Shown here: one piece after another, positions 1 through 11,441 of the stretch
How positions within the stretch are numbered: position 1 is the first letter of the stretch
Layout of the letters: each line of letters opens with the position of its first letter
Source of the DNA: Morinoia aosen
Taxonomy: Eukaryota > Arthropoda > Malacostraca > Amphipoda > Talitridae
Length of the DNA: 64,000 bases
Assembly (NCBI GenBank): GCA_030386875.1
Contig: CM059576.1
Coordinates: 67,517,581-67,581,580 of the forward strand
Direction: 5' to 3'
Translations under genes and position numbers: made by a program
The notes under the pieces: generated by a model
Database searches by the model: none
What the model was told of the DNA's origin: nothing
What the model saw: the letters and a program-made list of their open reading frames with translations, nothing else

Positions 1-90
1 TATTCAGTTCGTGATCGACCATTAACTTCAGCAAGGGCAGAAAAAATAAACTAGCTCAAAATTTGACTTGTGAATCTTAATGTTAGTGAA

Positions 91-652
91 TCAATTGGGT
101 AAATGTGTAGCATTGGTCAGTAATCGATTTTCCACTTTTCGGTGTCTAATCGTATTAATTAGATCGAAATAAACAAGTTTTCTTCTATGCACTTGCCGTC
201 AGAAATGAATATTTTACAAGTTATAGTGGTATATTAGTTACCGCAGCTCCAGTGTTTGAAGCGGATCGAAATTCATCAATCCCGTGGTATGGCAACGCTG
301 CAATGAAGTCTTGCTTCCAGCCCGATAGTCATCAAAAATGAAATCAAACCTACCGCTATACCTCGTGAAATGCTCATTCGACGAAAAAAGTGTATGGAAG
401 AAAAGTTGTTTATTTTGATGTTACTTCCATGATTCAAGCAACAAAAATTCAGAAATCGATGAGTAGCTGTTTATTCAAGCGCATTCGTCATCAAAGACGA
501 AACTAAACCTACCGCCATAACTTGTTAAATACTCATTTCCGTCGAAAAGTGCGTAGAAGAGAAATTGTTTATTTAGGTCTAATTACCTATTTCTAGGCAC
601 CAATAAGTGGAAAATTGATTACTGAACAACGCTACACATTTAACATCAATTG
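91..652. repeat. Foldback repeat with imperfect inverted arms
   Basis: The segment around 91-240 reappears as its reverse complement around 490-652, with scattered mismatches. The outermost match is the stretch containing taaatgtgtagc (left) and gctacacattta (right). A related unit is also present as two direct copies near 316-405 and 488-577, sharing an AAACCTACCGC-like core and a TTGTTTATTT end. This looks like a decayed foldback or MITE-type element. No target duplication or coding capacity was seen, so the class is open. Confidence 0.55.
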
Positions 653-2286
653 TTCTGAAAACAATGTAGCAAAACTCAAATCAAGGCATGTTTTTTATAT
701 TTTTTTTAGTGGTATTCATAACTTTTAACCATTTTATACTAAGTTTTTTACTTTCCTGTTGTATCATTGTGCGTACCTTATTTATGTATTTATCCATTAA
801 TATTTCATTTCTACCTTCAGCTGATTGATAATAATCCACATTGAAGTGAGCGTTTGAATAAATACGGCCATCAATTGTAATAAATTTGTAAAACATATCC
901 TTTCCCTCTGACTACACAATCAGTCATTAATAAGGAACTGTATGGATAATGGTTATCAATGCTGAATCATAGTTAAATATGTATTGTGACAAATTTAACT
1001 TAATGTAAACCTAAATATCAAAACATCCTTGCAATGCGTCAATGTTTAAGAAAATTTACTTGACACTGCACTTGAATGTCAAACATTAATGCATTTCAGA
1101 ATTCTACCAGTAGTGTTCGGTACATCAATGCGTCATTTTTCGAATGAAGAACACTTGCATAATTTATTTTTTCAAAACTTCTCCTCATAACAGTTCTCTA
1201 TAGAAGCAGTGTAACTGATAAACAACATCACTCACTTTCAGTTACCAAAAGAAAAGAGATAAATAAAGAAAACAATGCAAGTTTAATAGGCAAAATCTTA
1301 AGAAGATGTCCATTTAGTTCTGGAATGCCATCACTAACATTATAAAATTTCTTGAATTTTGCAACTTACTGTGGGGGTGCTTTGTCAGCGCTTGGCATGT
1401 GCACACATTGAACCAGGAAGAGAGGCACATGCTCAGAAAAAGATTGGAGCAACCTCTGGCATGAGACGCTCAAAGTGCTAGCTCATGAGAGCCATAGCAG
1501 GACAACACCTTGTTGCTGCAACTAATAATTATTGTTGGCATGAAATTAGTTGATATGTTACTCAAGTTGAACTTTCAACGGTTCATCCGTCGTACTCTGT
1601 GCGATTGTTTGTCCTGATGCTGAATGAAATTCGGAAGAAAAATGAGCATCGTAGTTTCAGTTTGGTCAAAGTTACTTGGAATCTAAACAAAATATTTATA
1701 AAGTGCAATGTTAAATTTTTATTTCTACTCCAGTGTAAATATTTTTTGAAAGCACGGGACACAAAGATAACATAATTTCCAACCACCAAAAAAAAATGTT
1801 GCCTGAAATTATAATTTGGCACCCGGCTGATAAAATTTTTGAGGCTAAAATACAATATTATTAGAAATCATCCAAATTTCTATTAGATGATAACACATTC
1901 TATTTGATGTTGGGTGTATGCTTGTTAGCTAGGAATCAAACACCACTTATAAACAGAAAAACAAAGCAATACAAATCATTTACTAGGCATATATACCAGT
2001 CTGGTTTTGAATAAAATCCCTATCAGTGATTGTCATCTGCCAGAAAGTTAGGTTTTAGCCAATGATTGCTCGTTTTTTAACCTGAGTTTGCAGTTAGAAC
2101 ATGGGTATGTGCACTTGATTTTGACGACAATCCAGGGGAGAACTCTGTTTAAAGACCTTCTAAATTGAACGATAATTAATCCGGTCAATATTTAATTTAA
2201 TGTTGTCAACGAATTTCATAATTTAGATGGTATAGATAGGTAATAGAATCGATTTTAAGACGTTTTACATGAATGACAATGTGTCC
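653..2286. other. Unassigned AT-rich stretch
   Basis: No protein with family resemblance, no RNA gene and no clear repeat was recognised here. Short open frames at 681-896 and 1583-1855 are low-complexity, AT-rich translations without motifs and are not called. Confidence 0.5.
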
Positions 2287-2618
2287 GGAAATGCTTAGTT
2301 TTGGAGATATTTAACTTTGAAGTTATAGGAACGTCGTTTATAAAATTGAAAAAAAACAGAGAGGTAAATAAGCAGAAATACGGTTCTGACGTAACGATAG
2401 GTAAGGCTAGGTTTGGTAAAGTTAATTTAGTTAAATATACTAACCTAAGTAAGCCTAAAATATATTAATTTAACTCAACCATACCGAGGCCGATGACTCC
2501 CGCCAAAAAATTTGGCGTGGTCCGCGTCCGCAAAACGCCGGAAGAGCGATATCAAAACTGCCGTTAATGCTATTCTTACCTGGCGTTATTTCTCCTATAT
2601 CTCCAAAACTAAGCATTT
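2287..2618. repeat. Short inverted repeat pair
   Basis: The run aaatgcttagttttggag with its flank (2287-2310) recurs inverted at 2597-2618 (ctccaaaactaagcattt). The arms are about 22 bp and the matching does not clearly extend further. The neighbouring phrase acgttttacatgaatgaca is also present in the 3129-3803 element, so the two may be distant relatives. Confidence 0.4.
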
Positions 2619-3120
2619 ACGGGCACCAGGGTAGAATTTCAAGGAACTTTTTTATGCCTGGACACAATGGCAAATTGGAACTAAATGTAGCAGCCAGGCA
2701 AAATTTTGTGAACTATTTCGTTGAACAATTTCGAAGTACCTTGAAATCTTTCTAAAAGTAGTTTCTAAAAGGTTCCACCATACAACTAATCAAAATAACA
2801 ATTACTAAGTTAGTTAATATGTGCATCTTTAAAAGGAGGGAGAATGAACTTAGGCTGAATAGAGAGACAGAAGCGTTGCAACCGTCCTCAGGCTAATAGA
2901 GTTTGAGTACTGAAGAACGAGTGTTGTCAAGGTGCATTGCAGCAAGGCTGCTGGCTGCAGCTGAAAGAACGCAAGTTCCAGCTGAACATCGCTCTTTATA
3001 TTAAAAGATAATTTGATACCCTTTATCTAGGTTTAAATGGCCCCCAAATTACTTCATTAGAAAGAGAAAACTTTCAGCTTTACGAAAAGGTATTTTTTTT
3101 TGGACAAAAAAACCTTCAAA
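2619..3120. other. Unassigned spacer
   Basis: Nothing recognisable was seen. A 62-codon frame overlapping the start of this stretch has no motifs and is not called. Confidence 0.4.
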
Positions 3121-3128
3121 GTATTAGT

Positions 3129-3803
3129 GGTCAATGTGAAGTTTAATGCAATCACGGAAAATAAGAATTCCGAACTTAGGAATAACTAAAGGAACCCATT
3201 TAAGAACGTTTTACATGAATGACATTCTGCTCGCTGATGCGTTATTTTTGAATAATTGAACTTTGAAGTTTGCCTTTGCGCCAAAGGAAGCGAGCGCGTG
3301 AAACGGAATTTAATTAATAACGGAAGCTATTACAAACGTAAAGAGGTTGGGTCGTGAGGGGGAGGCACAGTTCTTCTAGTGAAAATTATAAATAAAGCTT
3401 CTAACCCACCCATTAGGGTGATGACCGCAATCTTGTTGACATCGGGTCCAATATGGCGGCGCCCATGGTGGTCGCCATGTTAGACCCGATGTAAACAAGA
3501 TTGCGGTCGTCACCCTAATGGGTGGGCTAGAGGCTTTATTTATAATTTTCACTAGAAGAACTGTGCCTCCCTCTCACGACCCAACCTCTCTACGTTTGTA
3601 ATAGGGGGTTAGCTTCCGTTTTTAATTAAATTACGCTCGCTTCCTTTGGCGCGGAAAGGCCAACTTCAAAGTTCAATTATTCGAAAATAACGCATCAGCG
3701 AGCAGAATGTCATTCATGTAAAACGTTCTTAAATGGGTTCCTTTAGTGATTGTTTGGAATATAATTATTAATTTCCGTGGTTGCATTAAACTTCACATTG
3801 ACC
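3129..3803. mobile_element. Palindromic foldback MITE with 8-bp target duplication
   Basis: The element is almost a complete inverted repeat. The left half starts ggtcaatgtgaagtttaatg, and the right half ends with the reverse complement, cattaaacttcacattgacc. The arms are about 330 bp and meet near 3465 in a GC-rich centre (ggcggcgcccatggtggtcg). The 8-mer gtattagt lies directly outside both ends (3121-3128 and 3804-3811), as expected for a target-site duplication. An 8-bp duplication fits hAT-type mobilisation but other superfamilies make it too. There is no transposase, so it must have been moved in trans. The arms have diverged at scattered positions, so this is not a recent insertion. Confidence 0.8.
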
Positions 3804-3976
3804 GTATTAGTTATTCATTATTGTTCCCCGTGAACGAGACATGCAAAAATAAATTAGTGTTATTCCTACGAGAATGAATCGCTTTTCGGTCTCGTTCATG
3901 GCACAAATTGGACTCGTTCCACAAAGAAATGAACTTAGGAGAAGAGTGGCTCCGGAAAGTTACTCCCGCGCCTCAT

Positions 3977-6900
3977 CTTGAACTTGAACTTGAGGGCCGA
4001 CAGTGTCGGGGCCTTTGTAACGGCCTACAATTCCCTCCACAATTTTCACACAAAGAGTTCAGCGCCTGGTACCAGACTTGTCCACTAAACTACTTAGGAT
4101 CTACCGATCCTTGTCACAAGCCTCCATTGGAAGGCATCACCGGGACAACCAGTGTGTCAAAACACCATCCCCCAGCACATTGGGTCATTACAGCCCATTC
4201 TACCAGACTGGCTCATTCCAGTCACTGTCTCTTACTCCAGGCACGCACAAGAAACACTTTCATAGCCTCAGTGATACTTGCATTACACTCCTGATCCAAT
4301 CCAGCAAGACAGCTCATACCGCAATCATCTTCAGCACATCTGGCATTCCACTCATTCTCTCCATACTGCTCAAACACCACATTCATAAAACTCTCTCTCT
4401 CTTGCTCATACTTACTACATTCCAGCACATAATGCTCAATTGTTTCCTCTACTCCACTATTACACTGCTGACATAATCTGTTATTATTCTCATTCCATCT
4501 CCATGTACACACTCAATGACTTACATCTCACAGCAAACAAGAGTTGACTTCCAAAACTACCATCATAGAACAGCTCAAACTTAGGTGCTTTCTTTTTCAT
4601 ATACCAGTTAAGTGTAGGCTTCCGCATCATGCTAAGCTTCCACTTATTCAATCCATACTCTTTTGTTTGTCTCTCAATCTCTTTCTTCCACCTCTTGGAG
4701 TCCCACTCAGGCCCTACACCTCCAACATTTATTAAACTCCAGTCATCCACAGGTCTCCCAATTCTAACATGAATAATCTTTTGCATACTGAGTTTCCTTG
4801 CATGCCCCCAACATACTTTCTCCCAATAGCTTACACTCAGATTCCATTCAAAAATTCGCTTTACCCAGCTGCTATTCTGCATTCTTTCAATTCTCACCTT
4901 ATAATTCAGCACAGCTTTCATCATTCTTTCTGAAAATAGGCTCCACCCTAGGTCACCTCTAATGGCTTCTGTAGCTGTCCATTTTGGAGCACCCAATGCC
5001 ACACGTCCTACCTTATTTTGTATCACATCCAGCTTTTCAAGATCACTTCCATTCCAAGCAAGAGCACTCATACCATACATGACACTAGGTACAGCAACAT
5101 ACTTCCACATTCCTCTCACACATTTGTACTTGTTTGCTCTGTATCTGGCCACACTACCTAACCGTCCACTCCACTGCATTGCTTTTGCCACTTTCTCACC
5201 TTTAGTTCTAGTACATCCATCTTCACTTATCATACAACCTAGATATTTGTATTCTTTTGTTCTACCTATTCCGATTTCTCCAATATTCCACAGTCTGTCT
5301 CTATCAGTCTCATCACTATTTATAACCATGACCTTACTTTTATCGGCACCAAAGTTCATCTTGAAATCTGTACTATATCCATTCACAATGTCAAGCATCC
5401 TTTGTAGTTCATGATCACATTCACTAACCACAACCACATCATCAGCATACAACAAACAGCTCAGTCTCTCATTACCAACTTTCAGTCCTAAACCACTCCC
5501 TCTCAGTCGAACTGCTAATTTTTCTGTGTACAATCCAAACAACAGGGGGGACAGAGTACAGCCCTGTCTCACTCCTCTAACACTCCTCACTTGCCCTGTT
5601 TCCAAATTTCCTAACCTGTAGATAGCACTTGTGTTCTCATACAGACTCTGTACAATATTCACTATTTTTCTGCTAAAACCAACTTTTCTCAAAATTTCAA
5701 ACAGCCTAACCCGATCCACTCTGTCATACGCCTTTTCAATATCCAGGAATGCTAAATATACCTTCTTATTATCCTTCTTCATTCGCTCAATTATTTCACT
5801 CACTACAAACAGATTATCCTCCCCACGTCTATCTTGCCTAAAACCATTCTGTTCTTCTCCCAGGACTCCCAATTCCTCAACTAAATTTTTCATTCTCTCA
5901 TTCAAAATACCACAAAAGATCTTACCTACAGTGTCATCCAGTGCAATTGGTCTGTAATTTTTAAGTACTTTCATACTCTTATGTCCACCCTTATGCAACA
6001 GAACTACATTACACTTGTTCCAGTCATCCGGCACTCTTTCACTCTTCCATATCTCATCAAATAAACATTTCAACATACTGACCACACTATCTCCTCCACA
6101 TTTATAGAACTCATATGGTATCTTATCAGGGCCACATGCCTTTCCATATTTCACTTTCTTTAACAAACTTACAATCTCTTCACAAGTAATTTCGTCTTCC
6201 ATTTGCAGTTCACGTTCATCTATCAGAAAATTCATCGGTTCATCATCTGTAACCTGCTCATTCATTCTACTAATGTCCTCCCAGTATTCTTCAACTGCTT
6301 CACCATTTGCATCCTATCTTGCACACTGCGACCATTGACTACTAATTCATCAACTTGAGCTTCACTACCTCTATCATTACCTTGTATAAACCTATACCAA
6401 TCTTTCATTCCATCTGGACCTTTCTTTCTTAGATTTTCAACTTGGTGTCTCTCTTCTTTAACCCTAGCCTCATTGATCATTCTCTTTACTTTCTTCTGCT
6501 GGTGCTTGTACTCATTCCATACACTCTGCCATTCATCCTCAGTAATTCTGCGTTTTTCATACTTTTTCCTCATACTGCGTTGTTTTCTATTCAAAGTCTT
6601 TCTTCTCATTTGTTCTTCCTTTATCTCACTCGTAAACCACCTAGCATTCCCTGTACTTTTCCTGCATTTCATTCTACCGATCTTTTGCTCTGCCACATCA
6701 TACAAAGTTCTTGCAATCTCCTCATTTAACTAGGTCATTTACGTTTCCACACCTGTTCCAGTTACATCTACTCAATTCATTTCTAAATTCTTCCCAGTTT
6801 GCCATTTTTATATGCCAATTTTCTTTTACTCTGCTGGCCTTCTGCATTGACTCCTTTCCACCCCAATTATATTCTAGTACAAGCATTTTATGGTCACTAT

Positions 6901-7068
6901 CAATATCAAAATCTTCTTCATCTACAAACATTTCTCCGACACATATTCTTGCTCTACTATTCACTATCATATAATCAATTGCAGTTTTACATTCCCTGCT
7001 TTGCCATGTATGCAAGCCATTTCCTATTGTTACATTCAGGTTCTCAAGTTCATTCTCATCACAGAAAT
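3977..7068 (-). mobile_element. LINE copy 1 (family LINE-A), 3' portion
   Basis: This is a minus-strand non-LTR retrotransposon closely matching the copy at 43688-48514. The 3' end carries a small stem-loop (3994-4013, arms around ccgaca/tgtcgg) followed by a hexamer tail seen on the plus strand as (cttgaa)n from 3977. The coding part runs from the RT and C-terminal zinc motif back into the endonuclease domain. It stops at 7068 in the middle of the endonuclease, exactly where the matching sequence resumes at 9287. The copy is therefore interrupted rather than simply 5'-truncated at this point. Frameshifts make it inactive. Confidence 0.9.
4222..7068 (-). pseudogene. LINE-A ORF2: partial endonuclease, reverse transcriptase, zinc-knuckle C-terminus (broken)
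   Basis: Three open pieces lie head to tail on the minus strand. They are the end of an EEP-type endonuclease (6722-7015, including SDHKMLVLEYNW), a linker (6262-6705) and the RT (4490-6265). RT landmarks are GKACGPDKIPYEFYK, LDIEKAYDRV (motif A), GVRQGCTLSPLLF (motif B) and YADDVVV (motif C). A C-terminal CX2C...HX4C motif (CQQCNSGVEETIEHYVLEC) sits in the piece at 4222-4512. Compared with the second copy, about 8 bp are missing near 4510, which shifts the frame before the zinc motif. Another disruption lies near 6262, and one near 6710-6725 separates the endonuclease from the linker. The protein would have nicked the target and reverse-transcribed the element RNA. The clade is uncertain: ORF architecture suggests the CR1/L2/Rex neighbourhood. 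Confidence 0.88.
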
Positions 7069-7178
7069 AAAGAAAAAATGTTTATTTCCAAGTTGTCACA
7101 TGAGATACATGCCATGATATTGGCTTTTAAAAGTTTCTCAAATATAGAGCATCCTAAAGCAAATGTTCCATACGAAGA

Positions 7179-7590
7179 GTACTAATTGACAAACCATCCG
7201 AGGTGTACAAGTAGATAAGCCATACGAGGCATAATAATAGACAAACTATACGAGGTGTACTAATAGACAAACTATCAGGGGTGTACAAGTAGATAGACCA
7301 CACGAGGCATATTAATTGACAAAATATACGAGGCGTACTAATAGACAAACCATTCGTGGTGTGCTAGTAGTCTAATAAAAGTTCTATACTAGGAGTACTA
7401 ATTGACAAACCATCCGAGGTGTACAAATAGATAAGCCATACGAGGCATAATAATAATAGGCAAACTATACGAGGTGTACTAATAGACTAGCTATCAGAGG
7501 TGTACAAAATAGATAGACCATACGAGGCATATTAATAGACAAAATATACGAGGCGTACTAATAGACAAACCATATGTGGCGTGCCAATAG
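7179..7590. repeat. 26-bp minisatellite with a longer-period repeat
   Basis: Tandem units of about 26 bp follow a consensus like gtactaatagacaaac then catacgagg. At least eight units can be aligned from 7179, then a diverged unit near 7365-7390, then the series restarts at 7395. The higher-order period is about 216 bp, because 7179 and 7395 begin the same unit order. The frames translating to repeated SISTPRI- and CLVW-like strings on the minus strand are by-products of the tandem array. Confidence 0.8.
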
Positions 7591-7595
7591 TCTAT

Positions 7596-8919
7596 CTCTG
7601 TCAAGGGTAGTTGAATGAGAAATGAAAAATATTCCCTAAAAATATGCAAAGCCCTATCACCACCAAAAACATATTTCATATCTTCTCGATATTCACCACA
7701 TCATGTGGATATGGGTACATGGGATAAAATAGAGATACAGTGTAAGCCGGTTACCACTCATGATTGACAAATATCTACAAAATATTGGTAGAAATGGGTA
7801 AACAAACATATTTTCAATTTCAAAATTCATAGCTTGTACAACATACAAACAGAAAGATAATTTTACTACGATTCATATGCTCAAATTGCACTTTATTTCA
7901 TTAATTATATTTGACATTAATCCGATTCACAGAAACGCCCTCTGGGAAAGTGATAGATCTATTTTTGAAATCATTTCGCTGTTGCAATAAAATTTATTAA
8001 CCGAATGGTTTTTGCGTAAAGAAATGAAATAGTAACATGTATAATTGTATATCTATTCATGTAGATACATATATATACCTGCACACGTACACACACATAT
8101 TAATATATATACTTATTGAAAATGAAATATAAAAAAATACATTTATAAGATAAAAGATAGAAGTAACCTACCATCTACGACACAGAAAATGACAGTTGAG
8201 CTCACTGTAATGCTAAGAAATTTTTCGCAAAAAAACTAACTAAAAGGAAGAGAAGACTTCGAAAAACATAAAAATGAGCTGGTTTTTAATTTCTTCACAG
8301 AAATTTTTAAAGAAAAATCAGGTTATAGTCAAGAAGCAACACAACTCTTAGGGCATTGTACGGACATGTGTACGTGGGATAAAATGGAGTAACATTGTGG
8401 CCGGATATCACATCTGAGTGGAGAATATTCACAAAATTGGCACAAATAGGAAGATTAGGCCTTGATCCAAAGTGATAATTTTAATTACAAAAATTAAGAG
8501 TTTTTCCCGATTTGAAAGTTCAGTGCTAGTGTGCGCTGAACGCACGGAAAAAAACAAGACTAAATCCAATGCTTAAATTACCCCCTTCCCCCCGGCTCAG
8601 CTGAAAATCGATTGAAAACATCTTCGAGAATGATTTTGAAATAGCGAGACAACGTTAGACAAAAAATTTAATTCATTTTAAACCTTGCACAACCCTCACA
8701 TCTATAAACCTGTTTATTGGTGTACACACAAAATGCATTTCATGGTACATTTGTCATACGGACGTTAAATATTAATACAGAAAAGAGAAAGAAATAACAA
8801 AATAAAGATGAGGAAATACTCCTAATTATGGAAAAAAAGTTCGTTCTGCTGTACTGAACTGACGGCTGTGGTGCTCATTGTTGTCGACAGAAATAAGTAA
8901 GATGAATATACGAATAAGG
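7596..8919. repeat. Unassigned stretch with a diverged direct duplication
   Basis: No gene was recognised. Two diverged direct copies can be aligned at about 7695-7800 and 8345-8450, sharing the phrase tgggataaaat and a following gccgg..tcac pattern about 650 bp apart. This suggests an old tandem duplication. A short AT/AC-rich simple sequence lies near 8040-8115. Confidence 0.4.
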
Positions 8920-9781
8920 CCTTCATGGCCAACGATCAGTTTTGTCACCGCCGCTAATGGACGGTCACCAACCAAGCAGAAGCTGTGAGCGCCTTCCGGC
9001 AAATCAACGCAGGTCGACGACCAGATTATGTCAGCATTGTTTCTTCTCCAGCCGAAGGCGTGGAAGGACGTGTAAGTTGGCAAAAAAGAGGCGGTGGAGT
9101 TGGTCTCATTGTAAAAAATGCTATAAAATGGAAATTAGAAGAAATTCCTGTTGGAAATGAACCTGAGAGTGAAGATCTGTTAGTAATAAAGTGTGAAAGA
9201 ATGCATGCCAGAGAATGTGTTATTGTGGTTGTATGCTATATGACAACTGATGGTATTTTAACTCATCAAGTGGTATTTTAGCTCATCAGAAATCAATCAA
9301 TTTTTGTCCATTTGCATTCACAGGCTCACCAAGTATGCCAACATGGCCATTCATATCACCCATCACAATCAAAGGGCATCTGCAGTGCTCTAATACAATT
9401 CTTGTTAATATTTCATACTTTTTTACATTCACTTGATAAGCGAAAATACCATGAGTTGTCATATAGCATACAACCACAATAACACATTCTCTGGCATGCA
9501 TTCTTTCACACTTTATTACTAACAGATCTTCACTCTCAGGTTCATTTCCAACCGGAATTTCTTCTAATTTCCATTTTAGAGCATTTTTTACAACGAGACC
9601 AACTCCACCACCTCTTTTTGCCAACTTACACGCCCTTCTACGCCTTGGGCTGGAGAAGAAACAATGCGGACATAATCTGGTCGTCGACCTGCGTTGATTT
9701 GGCGGAAGGCGCTCACAGCTTCTGCTTTGTTGGTGACCGTCCATTAGCGGCGGTGACAAAACTGATCGTTGGCCATGAAGG
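8920..9781. repeat. Inverted duplication of a LINE-flank junction
   Basis: The arms 8920-9272 (plus) and 9430-9781 (minus) are reverse complements of each other with a few mismatches. Each arm contains about 140 bp of non-LINE sequence joined to the same point of the LINE-A endonuclease domain (just before SWQKRGGGVGLIVKN). A shared, non-LINE flank on both arms means the junction itself was duplicated and inverted. Two independent LINE insertions would not share that flank. The piece between the arms (9273-9429) is LINE sequence plus a short repeat of ggtatttt and ctcatca. Confidence 0.8.
9287..9637 (-). mobile_element. LINE-A copy 1, displaced 5' part (endonuclease fragment)
   Basis: The minus-strand translation gives an EEP endonuclease fragment with KRGGGVGLVVKNALKWKLEE and the MGDMNGHVG motif. 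It begins on the plus strand with cagaaatcaatcaatttttg, which continues the LINE exactly where the copy at 3977-7068 stops. The 7-mer cagaaat is present at both edges of the intervening 2.2 kb (7062-7068 and 9287-9293). The copy ends at about 9637, where unrelated flank begins, so the original insertion was 5'-truncated. Confidence 0.8.
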
Positions 9782-9785
9782 ATTT

Positions 9786-10827
9786 GAGTCCATCGAAAAG
9801 GCAGTTTCTATATACAGGGATCTGCTCATTTTATATTTACATACTTACATATACGAAAAAATATTAAAGGAAAACACAATTTTCTTAAAAAAAGAAAGCA
9901 GAATTTTGACTGATTTTGCTCGGGAATGAATTAAAAATTGACTTTCAATTGACTGATCATGATACTGCAAAATTACCTAGGCGAGAAGTTTATGCAAATC
10001 AAATTGGATAATTAATTTCATTTCATGAACAATTTTCGGCGCTTCCATGCCACACAATGATTATGTGGTAAAGAAAACAGACCAGTATGATTGATCAAAT
10101 TTTTTAGTATGATTGAGTCACTAAAAATTTTCATGTCTAGTTTGTAGGTGACAAGAAAGAAAAACCTCACGCACTTCATGACGGTGAACAACATTAATCT
10201 CAGTCTCCTAAGGTATTTTAAGGGTCTTTGCGCATATTTTGCTCCAGTGAAATTGTACTAGCCTTCAAAATCAGAACTAGAATAAATGAATTATTCATTT
10301 CAACTAGGATTTACCTACAGCTATGTATGAATCGTAACATTCCATGAATATAATAATTTTACGGTTTAATTTTGCACTGCCATAGTGAGACCAGATATTT
10401 AAACTCATCCAACGAAATGAGAAGAGTAATCTCATTTTATCGAATTATCTTCCACAAATTAACATTTGTGGAACATTCAATTACTCCTACCACTCTGGAA
10501 TTCATCTTCAAACATTTTCTTAATTGCATGTATGTTTTATATGGATACATATATATATTTCACATATTTCTTTATTTTAGATAAATCGCAAAATGAAATA
10601 AAAACTTGTGACAGCAAACTATGGCATTATTTTCAACGAAACATGTAGATATGATGAACTGTTTCCCAAATATGCCTAAATATGGACACGTAGATGTATC
10701 TAACATCTACTCTTCCCACATCGCTCCCGCATTGCAGCCCAGGATAACCTTATCATCAACGTACATGCTAATCTTAGTAGCAAGTGTAGTTTTTAATAGA
10801 AATAACACACAATGGCTTTTTTTCCTT
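9786..10827. other. Unassigned stretch
   Basis: No gene, RNA or strong repeat was recognised. Small open frames at 10372-10869 are AT-rich and without motifs. Confidence 0.4.
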
Positions 10828-11441
10828 TGTGCAGCCACCCTAACAAGTGGACTCCATTCCCCGCATTAACGGGCCCTACGACACACAAATTTACCGGTAA
10901 CCCATCTGGGGCAGGTAACGCTGAAATTTAAGATAATTAAGGACAAGCGGAGCGTCATTAGCGGGAGTCTCACCTGAAGATCTTCGAAAACAATGTTCAG
11001 GCGAACATTCTTCACTGTAGCCGGCTGTCAAGGACCCAAAAGTCCCAGGTAGCGAGGGCAGAATACCGAGTCCCGCGGAGCACACAAGAAGAAGGTGCAC
11101 TCGCGTTCACGGCCGGTTTCAATCTGAGATGGCAGCCTTCTGTCGCCACGCTGTTAGCTTGCTCGAATCCGTCGCGATGGCTTAGGACTCGAACAAGTAG
11201 ATCAGACGAACGTTTTAGTATTTAAATTTACATTTGTCGCCGAAGACGTGAGGAACCCCCGCCATTGCTCCGCTTAGTCGAAAAATTATCAGCCTTATCA
11301 ATTTTAGGCTGATTAGAAGGAGCACAGCCTATGCCCTTCATTGCGGAAGGCCTTTTTGTGCTTTATAAAGTCCGCAAAGGACCTCAGGAATCTCGAGGAC
11401 CTCAAGGACCTCGAGATTCCTCAATGGCTGGAATCTCGACA
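10828..11441 (-). mobile_element. Solo LTR related to the BEL-2 LTR
   Basis: This segment aligns along its whole length with the two BEL-2 LTRs (30114-30705 and 42068-42657). Shared phrases include cagccac, aacaagtggactc, gtctcacctgaagatctt, agatcagacgaacgtttta and ggaatctcgaca at the end. It is clearly more diverged from both than they are from each other. No internal BEL sequence follows. The 4-mer cctt abuts both ends, a possible short target duplication. The simplest origin is LTR-LTR recombination of an older element; minus orientation is inferred from BEL-2. Confidence 0.75.

Noticed and set aside
3908..4476. Plus-strand frames repeated at 43643-44192
   Set aside because: Both lie antisense over the 3' ends of the two LINE-A copies; the repetition reflects the LINE, not a gene.
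7179..7590. CRISPR-like array
   Set aside because: Units are contiguous without unique spacers, and the surroundings are clearly eukaryotic.
7154..7679. Minus-strand frames with repeated SISTPRI strings
   Set aside because: They are translations of the 26-bp minisatellite.
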